Source: Clostridia bacterium (GTDB lineage: Bacteria; Bacillota; Clostridia; Oscillospirales; Acutalibacteraceae). Taken from it: a stretch of 25,931 nucleotides of DNA. A model generated the notes under the pieces. That model was not told the DNA's origin, ran no database searches, and saw nothing but the letters and a program-made list of their open reading frames with translations. The DNA is taken from contig CAAGHB010000037.1 of NCBI GenBank assembly GCA_900769535.1, positions 1-25,931 on the forward strand, read 5' to 3'. A program made the position numbers and the translations under genes. Below, one piece after another: positions 1 to 6,461 of the stretch (positions are counted from its first letter, which is position 1; each line of letters opens with the position of its first letter).

Positions 1-677
1 AAAAATTCGGTTTCTTCGGGATTGTATATGAGGTCATAAACGGCTTTACAGCGGCAAATCTGCACCTCAGTGAGTATTGATGCTTCGGTATTTGGATACA
101 TTCCGACAGGGGTAGCATTTACCGCAAGGTCGTACTCACCGTCGATTTCGTCATAGCTTACGGTTTCGGTTTCGATTTCGTTGAACCGACTATGTATTTC
201 GTCACAAAGAACCCTTGCTTTGTCCTCGCTGCCTTTTCTGATGCCAAAGGTGATTGTGCATCCTTTTTCAGCGGCGGCAAAGGCGACTGCGCGTGAAGCT
301 CCGCCGATTCCGCATATCAAAACCTTTCCCGAAAGGTCAATTTCTGCTCGTAAGAGCGCCGTCTCAAATCCGTATTTGTCGGTATTGTATCCAATAACTC
401 TTTCGCCGACGGAAACGGTGTTTACAGCGCCGCAAAGTTTGGCTGATTGGTCAAGCCCGTCGAGCAGAGGGATAATTGATTGCTTATGCGGAATAGTCAC
501 GTTGAAGCCATTTAGTCGGCAGAGTGATTCGAATTCTGCATTTAATTTTTCGGGCGCTATGTCGAGCTTGGAATATTCTGCACTGATTCCGTTTATTTCA
601 AATAAACGCTGGTGGATAAAAGGCGACATGGTATGACCAATAGGATGACCTACTACCGAATATCTTTTGTTATCCAT
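1..677 (-). CDS. aroE: Shikimate dehydrogenase (NADP+), partial, C-terminus outside window
   Basis: Reduces 3-dehydroshikimate to shikimate with NADPH in the cytosolic chorismate pathway. About 225 codons are visible from the ATG at 677-675; the frame is open to the window edge, so roughly the last 50 residues of a normal 270-290-residue enzyme are missing. Seen: the shikimate-binding GHTMSP near residues 14-19, NVTIPHK ending at the probable catalytic Lys65, NTD with the paired Asp100, the nucleotide-binding GIGGASRA and the NATPVGM signature. The start is preceded by AAGGGGG on the minus strand. It is divergent from acpP, and its probable promoter lies beyond the acpP promoter, so the aroE transcript would cross it. 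Quinate/shikimate dehydrogenase YdiB-type activity cannot be excluded, but AroE is much the likelier. Confidence 0.95.
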   Translation of the reverse strand, partial: MDNKRYSVVGHPIGHTMSPFIHQRLFEINGISAEYSKLDIAPEKLNAEFESLCRLNGFNVTIPHKQSIIPLLDGLDQSAKLCGAVNTVSVGERVIGYNTDKYGFETALLRAEIDLSGKVLICGIGGASRAVAFAAAEKGCTITFGIRKGSEDKARVLCDEIHSRFNEIETETVSYDEIDGEYDLAVNATPVGMYPNTEASILTEVQICRCKAVYDLIYNPEETEF

Positions 678-726
678 TTTTCGACTACCCCCTTAACATA
701 AAAATTAAAAAAATTCTTAAAACCTA

Positions 727-755
727 TTGACAAAGTATGAATACTTAAATATTAT
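727..755 (+). promoter_or_regulatory. SigA promoter of acpP
   Basis: A consensus -35 TTGACA at 727-732, exactly 17 nt of spacer, then TATTAT at 750-755; transcription would start near 762. The spacer contains an inverted repeat, AAGTAT-GA-ATACTT at 733-746, placed where a bound repressor would block RNA polymerase. Confidence 0.7.
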
Positions 756-773
756 TTATTAAGACATTTCATT

Positions 774-802
774 ATAATATCATATTTATTTTGAGATGTA
801 AA
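774..802 (-). promoter_or_regulatory. Probable SigA promoter of aroE
   Basis: Read on the minus strand: -35 TTTACA at 802-797, a 17-nt spacer ending in TGA (extended -10), and -10 TATTAT at 779-774. Transcription would begin near 767 and run left, giving a leader of about 90 nt before the aroE ATG. That leader covers the acpP promoter, so the two promoters face each other. Confidence 0.55.
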
Positions 803-838
803 TAAATTGATATAATTTTTTCTGTAAGGAGAGTATTT

Positions 839-1066
839 ATGGTATTCGAAAAGGTTAGAGATATTCTTTGCGATCAGCTCGATCTCGAACAGGATGAAGT
901 TACCATGACATCAAACATCGTCGAAAATCTCGGCGCAGACAGTCTTGATATGGTTGATCTTGTAATGTCTATCGAGGACGAATTTGAGCTTGAAGTAGCT
1001 GATGAGGACGTTGAAGGAATAAAGACAGTAGGCGACATCGTCCGCTATATTGAGGAAAATAAATAA
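839..1066 (+). CDS. acpP: Acyl carrier protein
   Basis: Carries growing acyl chains as thioesters on a 4'-phosphopantetheine arm during type II fatty acid synthesis in the cytosol. The 75-residue length, strong acidity and the GADSLDMVDLVM motif are typical; Ser35 in DSL is the expected site of holo-ACP synthase modification. The ATG lies 5 nt after AAGGAGAG (826-833). It has its own near-consensus promoter and a hairpin terminator directly behind it, so it looks like a single-gene transcript. No fab genes are adjacent here, unlike the fabD-fabG-acpP-fabF arrangement of many bacteria. A carrier protein for a secondary pathway is possible, but the sequence is close to housekeeping AcpP. Confidence 0.95.
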   Translation: MVFEKVRDILCDQLDLEQDEVTMTSNIVENLGADSLDMVDLVMSIEDEFELEVADEDVEGIKTVGDIVRYIEENK

Positions 1067-1110
1067 TTTATCGGTACATAGGATACACTCATTAGTTTTA
1101 TTTAATCGAG

Positions 1111-1145
1111 CCGTTTTAAGGGAAGTTTGCCTTTAAGACGGTTTT
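1111..1145 (+). terminator. Intrinsic terminator after acpP
   Basis: A 12-bp stem (1111-1122 with 1130-1141, two G-U pairs) closes a 7-nt loop AAGTTTG and is followed by TTTT and a second T-rich run. It lies 44 nt after the acpP stop and would end most acpP transcripts. No clear promoter is visible between it and the next gene, so that operon may rely partly on read-through. Confidence 0.65.
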
Positions 1146-1165
1146 GGTGTATTTTTGGAGTTAAT

Positions 1166-1978
1166 ATGAAGTTTAAATTTGCCACCTTTCCATACGGAAG
1201 AAAAAAGGTTTTGACCATGAGCTACGACGACGGCCCTATTTATGATCGCCGCTTGGTCGAAATCTTTAATAAAAGCGGTATAAAGGGCACCTTTCATCTT
1301 AATAGCGGACGTAATTCGGCTGATGGTTGGAGTCTTTCGGCGGAGGAGTGTGTCGAGCTTTTTTCGGGACACGAAATTTCCTGCCACGCAAAAAATCATC
1401 CGAATATGACCGAGCTTAGCGATGAAGAAAACGTTAACGAAATTCTCGCCGACCGCCTGATGTACGAGAAAAGTTGCGGCTACGTTATTCGCGGAATGTC
1501 CTATCCCTATGGTGCCTTTGATGACCGAGTTATTGCAAATTGCAGAGATGCAGGAATGGTCTATGCCCGTACCGTTCATTCAACCGAGGGGTTCGGTTTC
1601 CCGACCGATTTTATGAAGTGGCATCCCACGGCTCATCATAATAACGAGCGCCTTTTTGAACTTCTTGACGAATTTTTGAATGCGGATGACGATAAAACGC
1701 GGCTTATGTATATCTGGGGACACAGCTACGAATTTGACCGCGATAATAATTGGGGTTTGATTGAAAAATTTTGTGAAAAAGCGGGGAATAGAGACGATGT
1801 TTTCTATGCCACGAATATCGAAATTTACGATTATTTTACCAATATGAATAAATTGAATGTAAGTGCCGACGGCGGATTGATAAACAACCCCACGGCAACT
1901 GAAATTTGGTTTTATGCCGACGACGAGCTAATGTCGGTAAAACCCGGCGAAACGATTAGATTAGGAGAGAAAAAATAA
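1166..1978 (+). CDS. Polysaccharide deacetylase-like (NodB fold, carbohydrate esterase 4) protein
   Basis: Predicted metal-dependent deacetylase of the NodB/CE4 fold; substrate unknown. The 270-residue protein shows the family order: SYDDGP with Asp21-Asp22 (base and metal ligand), HAKNH with His74 and His78 (HxxxH metal pair), SYPYG near 112-116 (motif 3), and WGHSYEF later (the His of motif 5). A short C-terminal part ends in a strand-rich KPGETIRL segment. No signal peptide or membrane segment is seen, so it should be cytosolic, unlike peptidoglycan deacetylases that act outside the cell. The ATG at 1166 is chosen because GGAG precedes it by 5 nt; an in-frame TTG at 1127 lies in the acpP terminator. 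Its stop overlaps the proS start by one base, so the two are probably cotranscribed. Confidence 0.85.
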   Translation: MKFKFATFPYGRKKVLTMSYDDGPIYDRRLVEIFNKSGIKGTFHLNSGRNSADGWSLSAEECVELFSGHEISCHAKNHPNMTELSDEENVNEILADRLMYEKSCGYVIRGMSYPYGAFDDRVIANCRDAGMVYARTVHSTEGFGFPTDFMKWHPTAHHNNERLFELLDEFLNADDDKTRLMYIWGHSYEFDRDNNWGLIEKFCEKAGNRDDVFYATNIEIYDYFTNMNKLNVSADGGLINNPTATEIWFYADDELMSVKPGETIRLGEKK

Positions 1979-3414
1979 TGGCTGAAAAGAAAATGGTCGA
2001 AGCTATAACCTCGATGGATGTCGACTTTGCCCAGTGGTACACCGACATCGTAAAAAAGGCCGAGCTTATCGAATATACCAGCGTAAAGGGATGTATGGTT
2101 ATACGTCCTTACGGCTATGCAATTTGGGAGAATATCCAGCGCATTCTTGACGGAATGTTCAAGGCGACGGGACACGAAAACGTATGTATGCCTATGTTCA
2201 TTCCCGAAAGTCTTTTGCAAAAGGAAAAGGACCACGTTGAAGGGTTTGCTCCCGAGGTAGCTTGGGTTACCCACGGCGGAAAGGACGAGCTTGAAGAAAA
2301 GCTTTGTGTACGTCCTACGTCCGAAACGCTTTTCTGCGAACATTACGCTAATATAATCCAGTCGTGGCGCGACCTGCCGAAGCTTTATAATCAGTGGGTA
2401 AGCGTCGTCCGTTGGGAAAAGACGACTCGTCCCTTCCTCCGTTCACGCGAATTTTTGTGGCAGGAAGGTCATACAATTCATGCAACTGCCGAGGAAGCAA
2501 TCGACGAAACCGAAAAGATGCTTAACGTATATGCCGATTTCTGCGAGCGCTACCTCGCAATGCCGGTTATAAAGGGTAAAAAGACTGAATCGGACAAGTT
2601 TGCAGGAGCCGAGGCAACCTACGCAATCGAAGCTCTCATGCACGACGGCAAGGCGTTGCAGGCGGGTACTTCGCACTATTTCGGCGATGGCTTTGCAAAG
2701 GCGTTTGACATTACCTACGCTGACAAGGAAAATAAGCGAGTTCATCCGCATCAGACCTCGTGGGGAGTTACCACCCGTCTCATCGGCGCTGTAATTATGA
2801 CCCACGGCGACGATAACGGACTCGTTTTGCCGCCCGACATCGCACCTGTTCAGGCGGTAATTATCCCCGTTGCATCGCATAAGCCGGGAGTTATCGAAAA
2901 GGCAACCGAGCTTAAAGAAATGCTTGCAAAGAACTATCGTGTCAAGCTTGACGACAGCGACAACAGCCCCGGATGGAAATTCGCCGAGTACGAAATGAAG
3001 GGAGTGCCCCTCCGTATCGAAATCGGCCCCCGCGATATCGAGAATAATCAGTGCGTTGTTGCTATGCGTGTAGGCGGCGAAAAGGTTGCGGTTTCTCTTG
3101 ATGAAATCAACCTCGTTGTCGGTCAAAAGCTCGAAGAAATCCGCGCTTTAATGTATAAAAAAGCCCTAGAAAACCGCGAGAATAAGACCTATTGTTGTAA
3201 GACAATGGACGAAATTAAGGATACCCTTGCCGAAAAAGGCGACGGTTTTGTTATGGCTATGTGGTGCGGTGATGAAGAGTGCGAGGACAAGGTGAAGGAG
3301 ATTACCGGTGTCGGCTCACGATGCATCCCGTTTGACCAAAAAAATATTGATGATAAGTGCGTTTGCTGCGGAAAACCTGCAACCTGCATGGTCTGCTGGG
3401 GCAAGGCGTATTAA
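1978..3414 (+). CDS. proS: Prolyl-tRNA synthetase, type 3 (archaeal/eukaryotic-like)
   Basis: Charges tRNA-Pro with proline using ATP. The 478-residue length and C-terminus identify the type 3 form, which lacks the roughly 180-residue editing insertion of the usual 570-residue bacterial enzyme. Seen: RPTSET at 112-117, class II motif 2 (RWEKTTRPFLRSREFLWQE, about 145-163), HGDDNGLVLPP of motif 3, an anticodon-binding region, and a C-terminal zinc domain with a CxxxxC pair (CGDEEC) and CVCCGKPATC, ending in Tyr as is usual for the type. AGGAGAG lies about 9 nt before the ATG, which overlaps the stop of the deacetylase gene. Without an editing insertion, removal of Ala-tRNA-Pro would need a separate factor not seen here. 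Confidence 0.96.
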   Translation: MAEKKMVEAITSMDVDFAQWYTDIVKKAELIEYTSVKGCMVIRPYGYAIWENIQRILDGMFKATGHENVCMPMFIPESLLQKEKDHVEGFAPEVAWVTHGGKDELEEKLCVRPTSETLFCEHYANIIQSWRDLPKLYNQWVSVVRWEKTTRPFLRSREFLWQEGHTIHATAEEAIDETEKMLNVYADFCERYLAMPVIKGKKTESDKFAGAEATYAIEALMHDGKALQAGTSHYFGDGFAKAFDITYADKENKRVHPHQTSWGVTTRLIGAVIMTHGDDNGLVLPPDIAPVQAVIIPVASHKPGVIEKATELKEMLAKNYRVKLDDSDNSPGWKFAEYEMKGVPLRIEIGPRDIENNQCVVAMRVGGEKVAVSLDEINLVVGQKLEEIRALMYKKALENRENKTYCCKTMDEIKDTLAEKGDGFVMAMWCGDEECEDKVKEITGVGSRCIPFDQKNIDDKCVCCGKPATCMVCWGKAY

Positions 3415-3415
3415 A

Positions 3416-3907
3416 ATGAAACGGCTTTTATCGTTTGTCTGTTGCTTGCTAATTTTGACGGCTATGACCTTTACAATTCAAGCAACCGCTACCGGAGAGG
3501 TGAGCAGTACGGCTTCGGTACCTGATGTAAGCGAAATTGCGCCGCCGGAAACACCGTCCGAGACGTCAATGCCTGAAAGCGCAAGCCCGAGCGAAACCCC
3601 GACATCGTCGGAGCTTACCTCATCGGAATCTGTTTCGTCCGATGTATCAAGCGAACCAGAGGTTATCTCGTCGGATTACGAAAGCTCAGCTCGTCCATCC
3701 GTCAGCTTGAATACCGCGTCACAGCAGGGTGGCATAAGCTCAACTGTTGTTAACAAGGACGAAAACAGGGGAGCTGCGATACTTATTTTCTGCTATATAA
3801 TAGCCGTTCTTATCGGAGTTTGCCTTGTAGTGCTGATTTTCGCTAACGTTTATATCCCAATAGCGCGAAAGAAAAAGGAACTTAAACATTTTGACGACCG
3901 AAAATAG
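3416..3907 (+). CDS. Small Ser/Thr-rich membrane-anchored protein of unknown function
   Basis: I do not recognise a family. The 163-residue protein begins MKRLL followed by a hydrophobic stretch and an ATATG region, a plausible signal peptide with cleavage near residue 23-26. Residues about 27-115 are low complexity, rich in Ser, Thr, Pro and Glu with recurring SSE/SET pieces. Residues about 120-145 form one strong membrane helix (ILIFCYIIAVLIGVCLVVLI), followed by basic RKKK. The expected topology is outside-facing disordered stalk with a short cytoplasmic tail. The ATG is 1 nt after the proS stop with no good ribosome binding site, suggesting translational coupling. A longer in-frame reading from 3308 would overlap proS and is unlikely. 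Confidence 0.7.
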   Translation: MKRLLSFVCCLLILTAMTFTIQATATGEVSSTASVPDVSEIAPPETPSETSMPESASPSETPTSSELTSSESVSSDVSSEPEVISSDYESSARPSVSLNTASQQGGISSTVVNKDENRGAAILIFCYIIAVLIGVCLVVLIFANVYIPIARKKKELKHFDDRK

Positions 3908-3970
3908 CCGTTTTTCTTACATTATATATGGGCAATATTTTGAAGTGTGATTTATGAAATTTACAAACAA

Positions 3971-4005
3971 AACTCCGAGCGTGGTTTCGAGCTCGGAGTT
4001 TTTTT
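3971..4005 (+). terminator. Strong intrinsic terminator
   Basis: A perfect 10-bp stem, AACTCCGAGC (3971-3980) with its complement at 3991-4000, a 10-nt loop, and an uninterrupted T run to 4005. It closes the deacetylase-proS-membrane protein operon and insulates it from the ribosomal cluster. Confidence 0.9.
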
Positions 4006-4190
4006 ATACATTATGCTGATTTTTTAAATTTATTTGTTATTATATCACCGAAAAACACGCCAAAAACCCTTTAAAAACACAAAAACGCCCCTAAAATTTA
4101 GTCATTTTGTATAAATTGCGCCCTGCATTTTGTTGTTACTTATGAAAAAGGTAGAAAATGCGATAAAACAGGGAAAAAATGAAAAAAATC
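4006..4190. other. A-rich intergenic stretch without a gene
   Basis: This is the gene-free part upstream of the S10 promoter, within the 607-bp gap between 3907 and 4515. It is A/T-rich with many short A runs on the + strand, which may act as an UP-like or curved element for the strong promoter next to it. I see no ORF with a credible start, no RNA gene and no clear second promoter. Confidence 0.5.
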
Positions 4191-4219
4191 TTGCAAATAA
4201 ATCCTTGGTATGATATTAT
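4191..4219 (+). promoter_or_regulatory. SigA promoter of the S10-spc-alpha operon
   Basis: -35 TTGCAA at 4191-4196, 17-nt spacer ending in TGA (extended -10), and -10 TATTAT at 4214-4219. Transcription would start near 4226, leaving a leader of nearly 290 nt before rpsJ. The same TTGCAA / TGATATTAT layout precedes rpmB on the other strand at 22822-22794. Confidence 0.75.
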
Positions 4220-4225
4220 ATTCAG

Positions 4226-4514
4226 GCACGCGTCTGAAAATATGCGTGCAGATATGCGATGATGCGGGAGGTGGCCGACCTCTGAGTTGGGAAATTTCCG
4301 CGGAGTATGTCCGATTTTTAAACCGGGCGATTAAAAAAACTTCACTGTTGAATTCGCTATTCCGGATTTGTTGGTCAAAAGCTATGGTATTCCAGAGGTA
4401 CTTGACCGCCTAAGGACAAGTCCGGTTTTAAAACGAAAATGGTTGAAACACCCGGAGCGGTGTAAAGAAGTTTTGGAATCCTGCCCACCTATTAAATAAG
4501 GAGGCGAAATTCAA
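4226..4514 (+). promoter_or_regulatory. Structured 5' leader of the S10 operon, candidate cis-regulatory RNA
   Basis: Four helices can be paired by eye. (1) GCACGC 4226-4231 with 4244-4249. (2) GAGGT 4268-4272 with ACCTC 4278-4282, enclosed by GCGG 4264-4267 with CCGC 4298-4301. (3) A long hairpin: CCGGATTTGT 4362-4371 with ACAAGTCCGG 4416-4425 (one G-U), then GGTCAA 4373-4378 with TTGACC 4402-4407. (4) ACACC 4448-4452 with GGTGT 4459-4463. Hairpin 3 is followed only by TTTT, a weak terminator at best. The AAGGAGG of rpsJ is at 4498-4504. A leader of this length before S10 suggests control by a ribosomal protein or by attenuation; the ligand is unknown. A frame open from 4335 to 4499 also runs through it. 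Confidence 0.55.
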
Positions 4515-4823
4515 ATGGCAAAGGAAAAAATCAGAATCAGACTGAAAAGCTACGATCACAAGCTTATCGATCAGTCAGCGGAAAAGATTGTTGAAACCGC
4601 AAAGCGCACCGGCGCAAGAGTTTCGGGACCCGTTCCGCTTCCTACTGACAGAGAGATCGTTACCATTCTCCGTGCTGTCCATAAATATAAGGATAGCCGC
4701 GAACAGTTTGAAACACGCACACACAAAAGGCTTATCGACATTCTCAGACCTTCAAACAAGACCGTTGAAGCTCTGATGAGTCTTGAGCTCCCTGCCGGCG
4801 TTGAAATCGAGATTAAGCTTTAA
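4515..4823 (+). CDS. rpsJ: 30S ribosomal protein S10 (NusE)
   Basis: uS10 of the 30S head; with NusB it also joins the rRNA antitermination complex as NusE. The 102 residues match the family length. The opening IRIRLKSYDHKLID, the VPLPT turn and THKRLIDI are hallmark stretches flanking the long loop that enters the 30S head. The ATG is 10 nt after AAGGAGG. This is the first gene of the cluster and sits behind its own promoter and long leader; the str genes (rpsL, rpsG, fusA, tuf) that often precede it are absent, so the S10 operon is transcribed independently of them. Confidence 0.98.
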   Translation: MAKEKIRIRLKSYDHKLIDQSAEKIVETAKRTGARVSGPVPLPTDREIVTILRAVHKYKDSREQFETRTHKRLIDILRPSNKTVEALMSLELPAGVEIEIKL

Positions 4824-4847
4824 TCGATTTTTCGCGGGTAAGGTCAT

Positions 4848-4864
4848 GTTGGCGAAATGCCAAC
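4848..4864 (+). promoter_or_regulatory. Short hairpin between rpsJ and rplC
   Basis: A perfect 6-bp stem, GTTGGC (4848-4853) with GCCAAC (4859-4864), closes a GAAAT loop in the 68-nt gap before rplC. No T run follows, so it is not a terminator. It ends 12 nt before the rplC AAGGAGG and could be a processing, pausing or protein-binding site. Confidence 0.4.
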
Positions 4865-4891
4865 CAATAACCTATTAAGGAGGAAATAAAC

Positions 4892-5527
4892 ATGAAAAAA
4901 GGAATCATTGGAAAAAAGCTTGGCATGACCCAGGTTTTTGACCAGAACGGCAACGTTATCCCTGTTACCGTAATCGAAGCAGGTCCTTGTCTCGTAACAT
5001 TCAAGAAGACTGCTGAAAACGACGGCTACGATGCTGTTCAGCTCGGTTACGGCGAAATCAAAGCTAACAAGGTAACCAAACCGCTCAAAGGACATTTTGA
5101 CAAGAACGATGTTGCTCCCAAGCGTGTACTCAAAGAGTTCAGACTCGATGATACATCAGCTCTCAACATCGGCGATCTTGTAAAAGCTGACGTATTTGCC
5201 GAAGGCGAATCGGTTGACGTAGTTGGCCGCAGCAAAGGTAAGGGCTACGCAGGCGTAATCAAGCGCCACGGTTTCCACAGACTTAAGATGTCTCACGGTA
5301 CCGGCCCGGTAGCACGTCACGGCGGATCATTGGGCGCTTGCTCAACCCCGTCAAGAGTTTACAAGAACAAAAAGATGGCAGGCCACATGGGTGCTGTCCG
5401 TGTCACAGTCCAGAATCTGGCTGTTGTCAAGGTTGACGCAGAAAAGAATATCCTCGCAGTTAAGGGTGCAATCCCCGGACCTAAGGGCGGATATGTATTT
5501 GTCTCTGACAGCGTCAAGACGAAGTAA
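4892..5527 (+). CDS. rplC: 50S ribosomal protein L3
   Basis: uL3, an early assembly protein that binds near the 3' end of 23S rRNA and extends toward the peptidyl-transferase centre. At 211 residues it has the normal length. Seen: IIGKKLGMTQVF at the N-terminus, GHGTGP-like SHGTGP in the central extension, the loop RHGGSLGACSTPSRVYKNKK, and MAGHMGAVRVTVQNL near the C-terminal half. AAGGAGG lies 8 nt before the ATG. The 68-nt gap from rpsJ, carrying a hairpin, is unusually long for this cluster and may separate control of S10 from the rest. Confidence 0.98.
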   Translation: MKKGIIGKKLGMTQVFDQNGNVIPVTVIEAGPCLVTFKKTAENDGYDAVQLGYGEIKANKVTKPLKGHFDKNDVAPKRVLKEFRLDDTSALNIGDLVKADVFAEGESVDVVGRSKGKGYAGVIKRHGFHRLKMSHGTGPVARHGGSLGACSTPSRVYKNKKMAGHMGAVRVTVQNLAVVKVDAEKNILAVKGAIPGPKGGYVFVSDSVKTK

Positions 5528-5544
5528 GAAAGGAGAGTTGACTA

Positions 5545-6168
5545 ATGCCTAATCTTAATATTGTAGATATGACCGGCAAAAAGGTCGGCGATATCGAACT
5601 TGCCGACGGCATTTTCGGCATCGAGCCCAATACAGCCGTTATGCATATGGCTGTTATTAGCTACTTAGCTAATCAGCGTCAGGGTACACAGTCTACTCTG
5701 ACACGTTCTGAGGTTTCCGGCGGCGGCAGAAAGCCCTGGCGCCAGAAAGGAACCGGTCACGCAAGACAGGGCTCCATCAGAGCTCCCCAGTGGTACCACG
5801 GCGGTATCGCCCTCGGACCCAAGCCCCGTGACTACGGCTTCACCCTCAACAAGAAGGAACGCAAGCTTGCTATCAAGTCTGCTCTGTCCAGCAAGGTCGT
5901 TGATAACGCAGTTATCGTACTCGACTCAATGGCAGTTGATTCTTTCAAGACAAAGGTTGTTGTTAATTGCCTCAGCGCTATCGGCGCAGGTAAGAAGACA
6001 CTCATTGTTCTCCCCGAAATGAACAAGTTCGCTATTAAGAGCGCAGCTAACATCCCGGGAACAAAGACCGCACAGGTCAATACAATTAACACCTACGACA
6101 TCCTCAACGCTGACACAGTAGTTATCGTTAAGGACGCCGTTAAGAAGATCGAGGAGGTGTATGCATAA
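5545..6168 (+). CDS. rplD: 50S ribosomal protein L4
   Basis: uL4 binds 23S rRNA domain I and its long loop lines the peptide exit tunnel; in gammaproteobacteria it also represses its own operon. The 207-residue protein has the tunnel loop GGRKPWRQKGTGHARQGS (about 52-69), where macrolide-resistance changes fall in other species; no such change can be judged here. The ATG follows AAAGGAGAG. The stop overlaps the rplW start by one base, so their translation is likely coupled. Nothing in the leader resembles the E. coli L4 target, so autoregulation by L4 is not assumed. Confidence 0.98.
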   Translation: MPNLNIVDMTGKKVGDIELADGIFGIEPNTAVMHMAVISYLANQRQGTQSTLTRSEVSGGGRKPWRQKGTGHARQGSIRAPQWYHGGIALGPKPRDYGFTLNKKERKLAIKSALSSKVVDNAVIVLDSMAVDSFKTKVVVNCLSAIGAGKKTLIVLPEMNKFAIKSAANIPGTKTAQVNTINTYDILNADTVVIVKDAVKKIEEVYA

Positions 6169-6461
6169 TGAAACTCGCATCTGAAATCATTATTGCTCCG
6201 GTAATCACCGAAAAGAGCATGACAGGCAGTGACATGAAGAAATACACCTTCAAGGTTGCCAAAGATGCTACCAAAATTGACATCGCAAATGCAGTTGCAG
6301 AGCTTTTCAAGGTAAAGGTAGCTAAGGTTAACACAATTAACGTACGCGGACATTTCCGCCGTTATGGCCGTTTCGAAGGCAAAACTGCTTCTTGGAAAAA
6401 GGCCGTTGTTACCCTCACCGCAGATTCAAAGCCGATCGAGTTCTTCGAAGGCATGATGTAA
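6168..6461 (+). CDS. rplW: 50S ribosomal protein L23
   Basis: uL23 sits at the tunnel exit and is the docking point for trigger factor and SRP. The 97-residue length is normal. Seen: the N-terminal IIAPVITEKSM signature, where VITEKS is the most conserved part, YTFKVAKDATKIDIANAVAELFKVKV across the first sheet and helix, and VNTINVRGH in the rRNA-contacting loop. The start overlaps the rplD stop by one base. A 95-nt gap follows, one of the largest inside the cluster, with a G4/C4 hairpin. Confidence 0.98.
   Translation: MKLASEIIIAPVITEKSMTGSDMKKYTFKVAKDATKIDIANAVAELFKVKVAKVNTINVRGHFRRYGRFEGKTASWKKAVVTLTADSKPIEFFEGMM

Noticed and set aside
181..636. 151-codon + strand ORF at the left edge
   Set aside because: It is antisense to aroE, whose minus-strand frame shows all catalytic motifs; no start site or known family on the + strand.
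1127..1155. TTGCCT-17-TATTTT as a promoter for the deacetylase operon
   Set aside because: It overlaps the acpP terminator and would place the transcription start almost on the ATG, leaving no room for the ribosome binding site.
2443..3126. 227-codon minus-strand ORF opposite proS
   Set aside because: A shadow of proS codon usage; the translation resembles no protein and proS motifs span the region.
4290..4299. GGAAATTTCC palindrome in the S10 leader as an operator
   Set aside because: Short, downstream of the promoter, and part of it is better explained by pairing in the RNA fold.
4333..4340. A7C run as a programmed -1 frameshift site
   Set aside because: It fits a slippery pattern, but no validated product lies on either side; a chance run or base error is as likely.
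4210..4413. 67-codon ORF over the S10 promoter and leader
   Set aside because: Its start lies within the promoter, there is no ribosome binding site, and the region folds as RNA; kept only as part of the leader-frame observation.
4362..4429. Long leader hairpin as a full intrinsic terminator
   Set aside because: Only four T follow before AAAA, and the stem has an asymmetric internal loop; attenuation is possible but unsupported.
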